A model generated the notes under the pieces. That model saw nothing but the letters and a program-made list of their open reading frames with translations. It searched no databases and was not told the DNA's origin. A program made the position numbers and the translations under genes. From CBDFKJ01 sp965248805 (GTDB lineage Bacteria > Pseudomonadota > Alphaproteobacteria > UBA6615): a stretch of DNA of 64,000 nt. The stretch is from assembly GCA_965248805.1 (NCBI GenBank), contig CBDFKJ010000009.1, positions 1,550,001-1,614,000 on the forward strand, given 5' to 3'. Positions 43,933 through 51,918 of the stretch are shown piece after piece; the first letter of the stretch is position 1, and each line of letters opens with the position of its first letter.

Positions 43933-44228
43933 CCTTGAGGGCCGACACGACCTTGTCCCGTTTGTTTGGATCATCATCAACAAGATCAGCAATCCTCAGA
44001 ACACGACCGTCCGATGACTTGACCAACTGGAAGCCCGTCGCTGGATCAGTGCCCTCCCATTCTCCGAGCTCCTCGATGATGTACTCGACCTCCCCGATTT
44101 TGTCTTTCGTGCTTTCGCGGGAGACGACGCTCGGAATATGAACGATTGTCTTTTCGGCAGGATCAAGGACATCCAGAATGTCGTCTGAATAGGACCCCGT
44201 ATAGAAGAAATAACCGATGTCGAGCTGC
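43933..44228 (-). pseudogene. Unidentified gene fragment upstream of BrxL-like gene
   Basis: An open frame of about 98 codons without a start codon reads back to the IS1182 end. It encodes acidic, well-structured sequence: LDIGYFFYTGSYSDDILDVL, EKTIVHIPSVVSRESTKDKI and LRIADLVDDDPNKRDKVVSA. It then ends at the BrxL-like joint in a different frame. I do not recognise the family. Base composition and codon use look like real coding sequence. It may be another gene of the same defence locus or an upstream part of the BrxL-like protein. Confidence 0.5.
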
Positions 44229-44794
44229 TTAACAGCCCGTTGAAAAAGTCGCGGCCATCTGACGATGGTCAGTTGGGCAGAGATGCCTCGCTCGCCCGGC
44301 CACGTGTTTTACGACCAGCTGGCTGGTCGATGCCGGTTTCGATGCGTTCGCCGAGGACCTGTGTGAGCCCTATTACGCGCCAGGGATCGGACGTCCGGGA
44401 ATCCCACCGGGGCGTTACTTCCGGATGCACCTGGTCGGCTACTTCGAAGGCCTCGACAGTGAGCGGGCGTTGGAGTGGCGGTGCGCCGACAGCTTGTCGC
44501 TGCGTGAGTTCTTGCGCCTGGAGGCGCGCACACGTGTGCCTGACCACTCGTCGTTGAGCACGATCCGCAGCCGCACGCGGTGCATGAGGCAGTGTTCGCC
44601 TGGGTGCTGGACGTTCTTGGCGAGCACGGCCTGGTCGAGGGCGAGCGGATTGGGGTCGATGCTTCGACCATGGAGGCGAACGCGGCGCTGCGCTCGATCG
44701 TGCGCCGCGACAGCGGCGAAAGCTATCGCCAGATGCTGCAGCGCATGGCCGCCGACAGCGGGATCGAGACCGCGGCGAATGACTTGGCGCAGCG
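44229..44794 (+). mobile_element. IS1182-family element, copy 3 (5' part)
   Basis: The left end TAACAGCCCGTTGAAAAAGTC at 44229 is followed by the first 530 bp of a transposase that ends abruptly at IS5 copy C. It carries the same frameshifts as copy 2 (the DQLAGRCRF and SRTRCMRQCSPG lesions) and also lacks about 80 bp that hold the start codon. It is a truncated derivative of the copy 2 lineage. Confidence 0.8.
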
Positions 44795-46084
44795 GGACGC
44801 CTCCATTTACCTCGTGAATTTTGCCTCGTTGTGATTCTCTACGGCGGTTCGGTTTGAGGAGGTATTGATGAGGCAGGCTGGTCTGTTCGGCTTACCGGAT
44901 CATCTTCGAAAGCTTTCGGCGACGGGTGATCCGTTGGAGGTGCTGGCAAAGGTCGTCGACTTCAAGATTTTCCGCGCGCCGCTTGAGGCGGCGCTGGGCT
45001 ATTCGGACGGATCGAAAGGTGGCCGCCCGGCCTACGATGCGGTGGCGATGCTCAAGGTTCTGATCCTGGCCGCGCGGCACACGGTGAGTGACGAGCGGAT
45101 GGAGTTTCTGATCCGCGATCGCTTGAGCTGGCTTCGCTTCCTAGGCTTCGATCTCGGAGCGCCGACGCCGGACCGCAACACCATATGGACCTTTCGCGAG
45201 CGTCTGGTCCGGGCCGGGGCGATGGATAAGCTGTTTGCCGCCTTCGATGGCGAATTGCGCCGGTGCGGCTATCTGGCGATGGGCGGGCAGATCGTCGATG
45301 CGACGTTGGTATCGGCGCCCAAGCAGCGCCACAGCGATGACGAGAAGCGGGCGATCAAGGCGGGCAAGAGCGCGTCCGAGGTCTGGCCCGATCAGCCAGC
45401 CAAGGCGGCGCAGAAGGACACGGATGCGCGGTGGACGGTGAAGACCGGGCGGCGCAAGAACCCCGCCGGGTCGCAACGGCGCATGCCCGACATCGCGATC
45501 CCGGTGTTCGGCTACAAGAATCATGTCGTCATCGATCGGGCCTACGGCTTCATCCGCAGCTCGGCTGTGACCGATGCCGCCCGCCATGACGGCAAGATGT
45601 TGCGTCAGCTCGTCACCGGCGACAATCTGGCCGCCGGCGTGTGGGCTGACAGCGCCTATCGCTCGAAGGCCAACGAGGCGTGGCTGGCCGGCAAGGGTCG
45701 GGTCTCCCACATCCACCGCAAGAAGCCGCCGGGCCGGGCCATGCCCAAGGCGACCGCCCAGGCCAATGCCCGCAAGTCAGCGGTCCGTGCGCATGTGGAG
45801 CACGTCTTCGCCCAGCAGAAGGATCGCATGGGCCTTTTCATCCGTACCATCGGGCTCAAGCGGGCGGAGGCCAAGATCGGCCTCGCCAACCTGGCTTACA
45901 ATTTCCAGCGTCTGATCTTCCATGAGCGCAGGGCCGCCATGGTATGAGTCCGCCTGAATAGCGCCAAAACCCTCCGCCGAGAACGAAACGGCGGATGGTT
46001 GCGGACGTCAACACCGCCGATCTCAGCGAAAGTCGGACAGCACACCAAAATCTTCGTCAAATCCCCCGGTTGTTGGAGGTCTCC
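44795..46084 (+). mobile_element. IS5-family insertion sequence, copy C (1290 bp)
   Basis: The ends are identical to copy A (GGACGCCTCC at 44795, GGAGGTCTCC ending at 46084). The flanks AGCG (44791-44794) and ACCT (46085-46088) do not match, unlike those of copies A, B and D. It therefore joins two unrelated sequences, IS1182 copy 3 and a KAP NTPase gene, probably through recombination or an adjacent deletion. Confidence 0.9.
44868..45947 (+). CDS. IS5 family transposase (copy C)
   Basis: It is the same 359-residue DDE transposase as copy A and appears identical to it. The start ATG 44868 follows AGGAGG. Catalytic Asp, Asp and Glu are all present. Confidence 0.95.
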   Translation: MRQAGLFGLPDHLRKLSATGDPLEVLAKVVDFKIFRAPLEAALGYSDGSKGGRPAYDAVAMLKVLILAARHTVSDERMEFLIRDRLSWLRFLGFDLGAPTPDRNTIWTFRERLVRAGAMDKLFAAFDGELRRCGYLAMGGQIVDATLVSAPKQRHSDDEKRAIKAGKSASEVWPDQPAKAAQKDTDARWTVKTGRRKNPAGSQRRMPDIAIPVFGYKNHVVIDRAYGFIRSSAVTDAARHDGKMLRQLVTGDNLAAGVWADSAYRSKANEAWLAGKGRVSHIHRKKPPGRAMPKATAQANARKSAVRAHVEHVFAQQKDRMGLFIRTIGLKRAEAKIGLANLAYNFQRLIFHERRAAMV

Positions 46085-47061
46085 ACCTTTTCCTTTTCAT
46101 TTCCGCCGCGGAATTGATGGGATAGAAGTACAATGGGTTCTCCGTTGTTTGATCGACGTAGTCGGCGACCCTCTGTAGCCAGGAGCTGTGCGGCGATAAA
46201 CGCATCTCGGCTGGGTTCAGGAAGTCGGAAGTCGACATCAAAGAACCGGCGCAAATATCCCTCGGCGTCGAAGTCGCTGCCGTACAGGGCCCTGACCGAG
46301 TGTGCGAGTTGGTCGCGATTGACGGCCAGCACAAAGACGATGCGTTCCACCGAAAACAGGTGCTTGGCGACTTCGAGCAGCTCGACGGCATAGGAGGGGC
46401 GGCACCGGTCGAGCTCGTCGATCATCAAGATTAGGGGTCGGCCTTTGCGCTCTTCTGACAGCGTATTCGCTGCGTCCTGTAGAACGTCCGTGAATTTGCC
46501 GACCGCTTCCCCCGCCTTCTGGTGCTGGGACAGTTTTTCCTCGGCGTATGCACTGAAGACCTTACCCAGCTCGACGCCGACAATTGGAAGAGCGGCGGCT
46601 GCAAGCCGGATAGCGCCTGGAGCGACACTTCGAAGTACGTCTTTCGCGGCCTCACTGATGGCGTCAATCTTTCCGCCCAACGGCTCGCCGGCGCATTTGC
46701 GGAGACCCTCTGTTGGCTTGGTGGAGAGTGTGACGAAGGGGTCCTCGGAGAAGTCGGTCTCCCAGGCATTGAACTGGACCACCGGGAAACCTTGGTCGCG
46801 CAGGTGCTGCGCCCAGATCCGGAGGAACGTGGTCTTGCCGGCACCCCACGCGGCATCGACCGCCAGGACGCATGGACCCTCGAGGTTACCGACGAGGTGC
46901 GTGAGGGTGTCTACGGCCTCCCGCCGGCCGAGTAGATCGTTCTTGAACGGATCGTCTTTGGGGACGTCGATGTCGCGGGGCTGAATGCGTATTCCCATGG
47001 CCCGTTCCATGCCAGCGCACCAACCCTGGTCCCAAGACAGGCCCAAGTCTTCCCTGATCAT
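46085..47061 (-). pseudogene. KAP family P-loop NTPase, 3'-truncated
   Basis: From ATG 47061 about 320 residues match the KAP NTPase family. Visible motifs are DPFKNDLLGRREAVDTL, Walker A DAAWGAGKTTFLRIW near residue 69, the FNAWETDFSEDPF motif after it, and Walker B LILMIDELDRCRPSYAVELL near 210. A later arginine region FDAEGYLRRFFDVDFRLPEP also follows. Bacterial KAP proteins are often membrane-linked and include phage-defence ATPases. The gene is cut by IS5 copy C after GGNEKEK, so the C-terminal half is missing. An internal ATG at 47010 is an alternative start. Confidence 0.82.
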
Positions 47062-47084
47062 AGTTTAGTTAAGGGAATCATTCC

Positions 47085-49665
47085 ATGGCCAAGGCCCGCC
47101 ACACTTACGCGGTCCGGCTTGCCGTCGAGGGCGGCAACCGGGTCAAGGCCGACCTGGTCTCGGTGGGAACCAGCGGCGAGCGCTCGATCAAGAAGATCGA
47201 CCGCGCCTCCGACAAGGCCTCGCGCGGGCTGTCCACTTTGGGCGACCGGGCCTCGGGCCTGCGCAGCCGCATGCGGCTCCTGGGCGGTGTGGTCGCCGGC
47301 ATCGCCGGCGGCGGCGGGATCGCGCTGCTCATCAACCGGTCGATCGCCGCGGCCGATTCCATCGGCAAGCTCTCCGGCGCCATCGGCGTCGGCACCGACA
47401 CCCTGCAGGAGCTGCGCTACGCGGCCGGGCTCGCCGGCGTCTCGACCGGGCAGTTGGACGGCGCCATGGTGGCGTTCTCGAAACGCGTCGGCGAGGCCCG
47501 GAGCGGCACCGGCACGCTGATCACGCTGCTCAAGAAGATGGACCCGGCGCTGCTCGCCAATGTCCAGGCCGCGCGCACGGTCGACGAGGCCTTCGATATC
47601 ATCATTCGCCGCGCCTCCTCGCTGGGCAACACGCTCGATCGCAACGCGCTTCTCGCCGCCGCCTTCGGGCGTACCGTCGGCCCGCTGATGGCCAACCTCA
47701 TTCGCGACGGCGTCGAATCGCTCGACCGGTTGCGCCAGCGCGCCCACGATCTCGCCATCGTGCTCGACGAGGAGCTGATCCGGAACGCGGAGCGGGCCAA
47801 GGACGAGATGGACACCCTCGGCCAAGTGCTCTCGGCGAATGTCACACGCGGTACTGGGCCTCGCGCCGGCGCTCGCCGACCTCTCGACCTGGCTTGCCAA
47901 CGTCGCGGTCGATGCGGGCGATGCCTACGAGAGGCTCAAGCTGATCGCCGAGGGCGACTTCAACTTCGAGGATTTGAGCCTCGGGGCGACGCGCCGCGAG
48001 GTGGAAGAACGCAAACAGGAGCTGATCGAGATCGCCCGGGAGCTCAAGGCGCTGCCCGAAGAGAACGACGACCGGTCGTTCTGGGAGTGGCTGTGGGGAA
48101 CCGAGCGCGAGAACCTGACCGAGGAGCTGCAGGAGACGGTCGCGATCTACCGCCAATGGGCGGCCCAACTCGCCTGGATGCAGGCGGCGGCCGAGAAGCG
48201 CCGCGCCGAGCGCGCGGCCGCCGCCGGCGGCGACGGCCAGACTGCCGGGACCACGGTGGACGAAAAGGCCGCCCAGGAGCGGGCGCGGCGTCTCCTGCAG
48301 ATCGAGACGGGCCTGAACACTCAGCTGTTCCAGCTGCGCTACCAGGGCGCCGAGCGCATCCGCGAGGAGTACCGCAAGCTGGATAACGAGCTCAAGGAGC
48401 TAGGTGAGGCCGGCGCCGATCCAGAAATGGTCGAACGCCTGCTGTTCGGCGCCGCCGCGGTCAGGGACGACAAGCTCGCCGCGCTCGCCCGGCGCGAGGC
48501 CGAGACCGCCGACCGGCGGGCCCAGGCCAACCGGCGTCTCCTCGAGGGGCTCAGGGCCGAACAGGACGCGCTCGCCATGACCGACCGCCAGCGCTTCGTC
48601 GGTCAGGCGTTGCGCCGTCCCTCGGCCGAGGCGACGGATGCCCAGCGGGGCCAGGTGCGCGCGCTTGCCGGTGCGCTCTATGACGAGCAGCGCGCGATCG
48701 AAGCCCGCAACGAGGCCGAACGCGAGGCCAACCGGCTGCGTGCCGAGGGCGAAGCATTGACCGAACGATTGCGCACGGCGCAGGAAGCTTACGCCGACGA
48801 GATCGAACGGCTCCGGGAGTTGCTCGATGCCGGCGCCATCGACCAGGAGACCTTCGGCCGGGCGTCCGAGGAGGCCTACGACCGCATGCTGCGCTCGAGC
48901 CGCGAATGGTCCGACGGGGTGCGGCGCGCCATCCGCGATTATCTCGACGACGCCACGGACGCGGCAAAACAGTTCGAGCAGGCGACGACGCGCGCCTTGC
49001 AGGCGAGCGAGGACGCTTTCGTCGAGTGGGCGATGACCGGCAAGTTCTCCGCCAAGGACCTGTTCGACACCATCGCCGAGGAAGCGCTCCGCGCCGCCTA
49101 CCGCATGGCGGTGGTGGGCCCGCTCAACAACATCCTCGGAAGCATTTTCGGCGCCATCGGCGGCAGTGTCTTCGGTGGGACGGGTACTGTTGCTACGACG
49201 TCCTCCGGCACGCCGATGATCGGCGACTTCCCGATATCCTCGGGTTCAACCATGTTGGCCCATACCGGCGGCGTGATCGGCCGCGACGCCTTCCCAACCC
49301 GCAGGGTCGACCCGAGGGTGTTCGACGAAGCGTTCCGCTATCACCGCGGCGGCATCGTCGGTAGTGAGATGCCGATCGTGGCGCGTAGCGGCGAGGGCGT
49401 ATTCACGCCCGGGCAGATGCGCGGCCTTGCACCGATCTCGGCCGCAAGGCCTACGGTCAATGTCGTGGTCAATGTGCGCAACACCGCACCGGGCACCCGG
49501 GCTTCCGCCGATATGCGGCGCGAGCCGGGCGGCGATCTCACCCTCGACATCATGATCGAGAAGATCGAAGGCGGTATGGCGCGCAACATCGGCCGCGGCC
49601 AAGGCATGGCGCCGACCCTGGAGCGCCGCTACGGCCTCAACCCGGCGGCCGGCAGCCTCCGGTGA
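47085..49665 (+). pseudogene. Tape-measure protein (module C), frameshifted
   Basis: The gene starts at ATG 47085 with AKARHTYAVRLAVEGG, near-identical in plan to module B for 60 residues. It then diverges to a different N-terminal module (AADSIGKLSGAIGVGTDTLQ, near residue 90) in place of the TP901 core. At about 47840, after LSANVT, one base is extra and the frame continues AVLGLAPALADLSTWLANVA to the stop at 49665. The C-terminal half has a coiled coil, a TGKFSAKDLFDTIAEEALRA motif and a glycine-rich end. Repaired, it is about 859 residues. Confidence 0.8.
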
Positions 49666-50159
49666 TCGTCCGCTGGCCGGATCAGCTGCCGCTGCCGACC
49701 CTCGACGGCTACGCCATCCAGCCCGGCGAGGCGATCCTGCGCACCGAGATGGAGGCCGGCCCGGCGCGTCAGCGCCGGCGCTTCACCAACGTGCCGAGCC
49801 GTATCGCCGTGCGCTGGGTGATGCGCGTCGAACAGTTCGCGCTGTTCGAGGCGTGGTACCGCTGGGCGGCGGTCGAGGGCGGCGCCTGGTTCGAGATCGA
49901 CCTCCTGGGCGGCCTCGGCCTGGTGCCGCAGGAAGCCCGCTTCACCCGCCAGTTCGAGGCCCGGCTCTATCGCCGCCGGCTCTGGGAGGTGACCAGCGAA
50001 CTGGAAGTTCGCGCCCGGCCGACACTCAGCGAAGCCGGCATGGCGATCCTGCTCACCGAGGAGGTGGCAGGTCTTATCGCAAGCGTCGACGGCTTGCACG
50101 ACCTCGTTCACCGGACCCTGCCCGGGACCCACACAGGGAGAGACGACCATGACCATTGA
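49662..50159 (+). CDS. Distal-tail-type protein (module C)
   Basis: This 165-residue protein starts at GTG 49662, overlapping the tape-measure stop. It contains TEMEAGPARQRRRFTNVPSR near residue 27 and a WYRWAAVEGGAWFEIDLLGG segment near 66, matching the plan of the module A and B genes. Its C-terminal extension (LTEEVAGLIASVDGLHDLVH) is not in the others and overlaps the start of the fibre gene. It is inferred to be the distal tail component. Confidence 0.65.
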   Translation: MIVRWPDQLPLPTLDGYAIQPGEAILRTEMEAGPARQRRRFTNVPSRIAVRWVMRVEQFALFEAWYRWAAVEGGAWFEIDLLGGLGLVPQEARFTRQFEARLYRRRLWEVTSELEVRARPTLSEAGMAILLTEEVAGLIASVDGLHDLVHRTLPGTHTGRDDHDH

Positions 50160-50865
50160 AGCCGATCTGCGCGCGGCGGCGGCCCGCGCCGATGCCGACA
50201 GCCGTTTGCTCCATGAAATCGTGCACGGCGATGCGGCCACCACCGTCGACACCGAAGGCGGCCCCGTGAAGAGCGTCGCCAAGGCGATCGGGGATGTCGA
50301 GACCGGCGTTGCCGGCGCCGCGGCCGCGGTCGCGCAAGGCGTCGCGGCAACCGAAGCCACCCGTGATCAGGCTATCGCGGCCCGCGATGCGGCGCTGGCC
50401 GCCGGCGTCGTCCTGGCGAGCGATGCCGAGACCGAAAGCGGAACCGGCGACGGCGTCGTCCAAGCCCGTCAGCTCGGTCTTCGCACCGCAAGCCAAGACC
50501 GTTCCGGCCTCGTCGTGCTCGTCACCGATGCGGACGGGATCGCAGGTCAAGACCGGACCCGCGCGATGACGCCGGCCGCGGACAAGGCGGCTCTCGATGC
50601 AGCTCTTGCCGGCGGCGTCAGCTGGGCGCCGGTGCTCGCGGTCAATAACCACGGCGCACGACGCGTGCTGCGCATCGTGGACTGGACCGGTGGCGTCGGC
50701 GTGGCGCCGGCCGGCGGCTATCTCGGCCCGTCCGGCATCGTCGCCACCGCTGCGGCCGCTACCGATATCCGCGGCCCCCGGGGGTCTGTGGGACCGCAAG
50801 GGCCACAGGGGCCACAGGGCCCGCAGTGGTCGCCGGACAGCGACGACGACGACGACGACGAATGA
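50149..50865 (+). CDS. Tail fibre with collagen-like repeat and acidic tail
   Basis: The 238-residue protein starts at ATG 50149. It has a helical N-terminal region (RLLHEIVHGDAATTVD and alanine-rich heptads), a middle receptor-tail-like domain, and a short collagen-like run of Gly-X-Y triplets near residue 210 (GPRGSVGPQGPQGPQGPQ). It ends in a run of aspartates. Collagen-like triplets form triple helices in phage fibres. It lies between the distal tail and DUF1833 genes of module C and has no equal in modules A or B. Confidence 0.7.
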   Translation: MTIEADLRAAAARADADSRLLHEIVHGDAATTVDTEGGPVKSVAKAIGDVETGVAGAAAAVAQGVAATEATRDQAIAARDAALAAGVVLASDAETESGTGDGVVQARQLGLRTASQDRSGLVVLVTDADGIAGQDRTRAMTPAADKAALDAALAGGVSWAPVLAVNNHGARRVLRIVDWTGGVGVAPAGGYLGPSGIVATAAAATDIRGPRGSVGPQGPQGPQGPQWSPDSDDDDDDE

Positions 50866-50886
50866 TAACGTCGAGCGACGACGAGA

Positions 50887-51513
50887 ATGCCCGATCCGGC
50901 TCTCGAGCAGGCGCTCCGCGAGGCCTATGCCTCCGCACCCTCCGACACGGTCATCCTGCACACCCTCGAGTTGCGCCATCCTGCCTTCGTCGACGATGAC
51001 GGCAATCCTACCGCCATTCGGGTGGTCAGGAACTTCGCTGACGCGGAACACTGGTTGCGGCTGGGCGGTGCGGAGGTGGAAGCGGTGCTGGACGCCATGC
51101 CGGCGGAGAGCCGCGGTCCGGTCGGCCTGGTGGCTCGCCTGGAGGCGGACGCGCCGAAGGACGCCGGGCGGATGGTGCCCTTCATCGCGCTCGGCTTCGA
51201 ACTCGAACTGCCGCCGGTCGACACCGCGCCGGTGCCCGAGATCACGGTGACGCTGGACAATGTCAGTCGCGAGATCGTCCGTCATCTCGACGCCGCGGCG
51301 ACCTCGCGCGAGACCATCGAGGTCACCTACCGGCCCTATCTCTCGACCGACCTGGAGGGTCCGCAGATGGACCCGCCGATCACGCTCACTCTGACCGAGA
51401 TCGAGGTCGACGTGTTCCGCGCCACCGGCAGGGCGCGCATGCTCGATATCGGCAACAAGGCGTTCCCGTCCGATCTCTATACCGCCAGGCGGTTCCCGGG
51501 CCTGACCCGCTAG
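50887..51513 (+). CDS. DUF1833 tail protein (module C)
   Basis: The 208-residue protein has the DUF1833 pattern: LEQALREAYASAPSDTVILH near residue 5, ITVTLDNVSREIVRHLDAAA near 119 and an ending of PSDLYTARRFPGLTR. It is about 50 residues longer than the module B copy, with an insertion near residue 55. It starts at ATG 50887. Its stop abuts the NlpC/P60 start. It is a tail-tip component by position. Confidence 0.82.
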   Translation: MPDPALEQALREAYASAPSDTVILHTLELRHPAFVDDDGNPTAIRVVRNFADAEHWLRLGGAEVEAVLDAMPAESRGPVGLVARLEADAPKDAGRMVPFIALGFELELPPVDTAPVPEITVTLDNVSREIVRHLDAAATSRETIEVTYRPYLSTDLEGPQMDPPITLTLTEIEVDVFRATGRARMLDIGNKAFPSDLYTARRFPGLTR

Positions 51514-51918
51514 ATGCACTGGGCCGAAGACCTGATCGGCCGCCCGTGGGAAGCGGGCGGACGCGGACCGCACGCGTTCGACTGCTGGGGCCTGGTGCGT
51601 TGGTGCTGGCGCGAGCGCTTCGCCATCGAGGTGCCCGAGATCCCGGTCGATGCCGCGGATCTGCGCGCCGTGCTCGCAGGCTTCCGCGATCACCCCGAGC
51701 GCCGGCGCTGGCAACTCGTGGATAGACCCTGCGAAGGCGACGCGGTGCTGATGCGCCAGTCCCGCCATCCGGTCCATGTGGGCCTGTGGCTCACGGTCGA
51801 CGGCGGCGGCGTGCTCCATGCCGCCCGCGATATCGGCGTGGTGTTCCAGCTTCCCGTCGATCTCACCGCCCATGGCTGGCGCATCGAGGGTACATACCGC
51901 TTCACCGGAGAGCACTGA
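51514..51918 (+). CDS. NlpC/P60 tail peptidase
   Basis: The 134-residue protein has the catalytic Cys in FDCWGLVRWCW near residue 29 and the His in HPVHVGLWLTV near 88. The third polar residue is probably in VLHAARD near 102. These tail-tip peptidases cut peptide cross-links so that DNA can enter. It starts at ATG 51514 directly after DUF1833 and overlaps the next start by one base. It is the full counterpart of the 18-codon stub in module B. Confidence 0.85.
   Translation: MHWAEDLIGRPWEAGGRGPHAFDCWGLVRWCWRERFAIEVPEIPVDAADLRAVLAGFRDHPERRRWQLVDRPCEGDAVLMRQSRHPVHVGLWLTVDGGGVLHAARDIGVVFQLPVDLTAHGWRIEGTYRFTGEH

Noticed and set aside
45141..45716. 191-codon frame repeated inside every IS5 copy
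   Set aside because: It is antisense to the transposase and kept only because the element is repeated.
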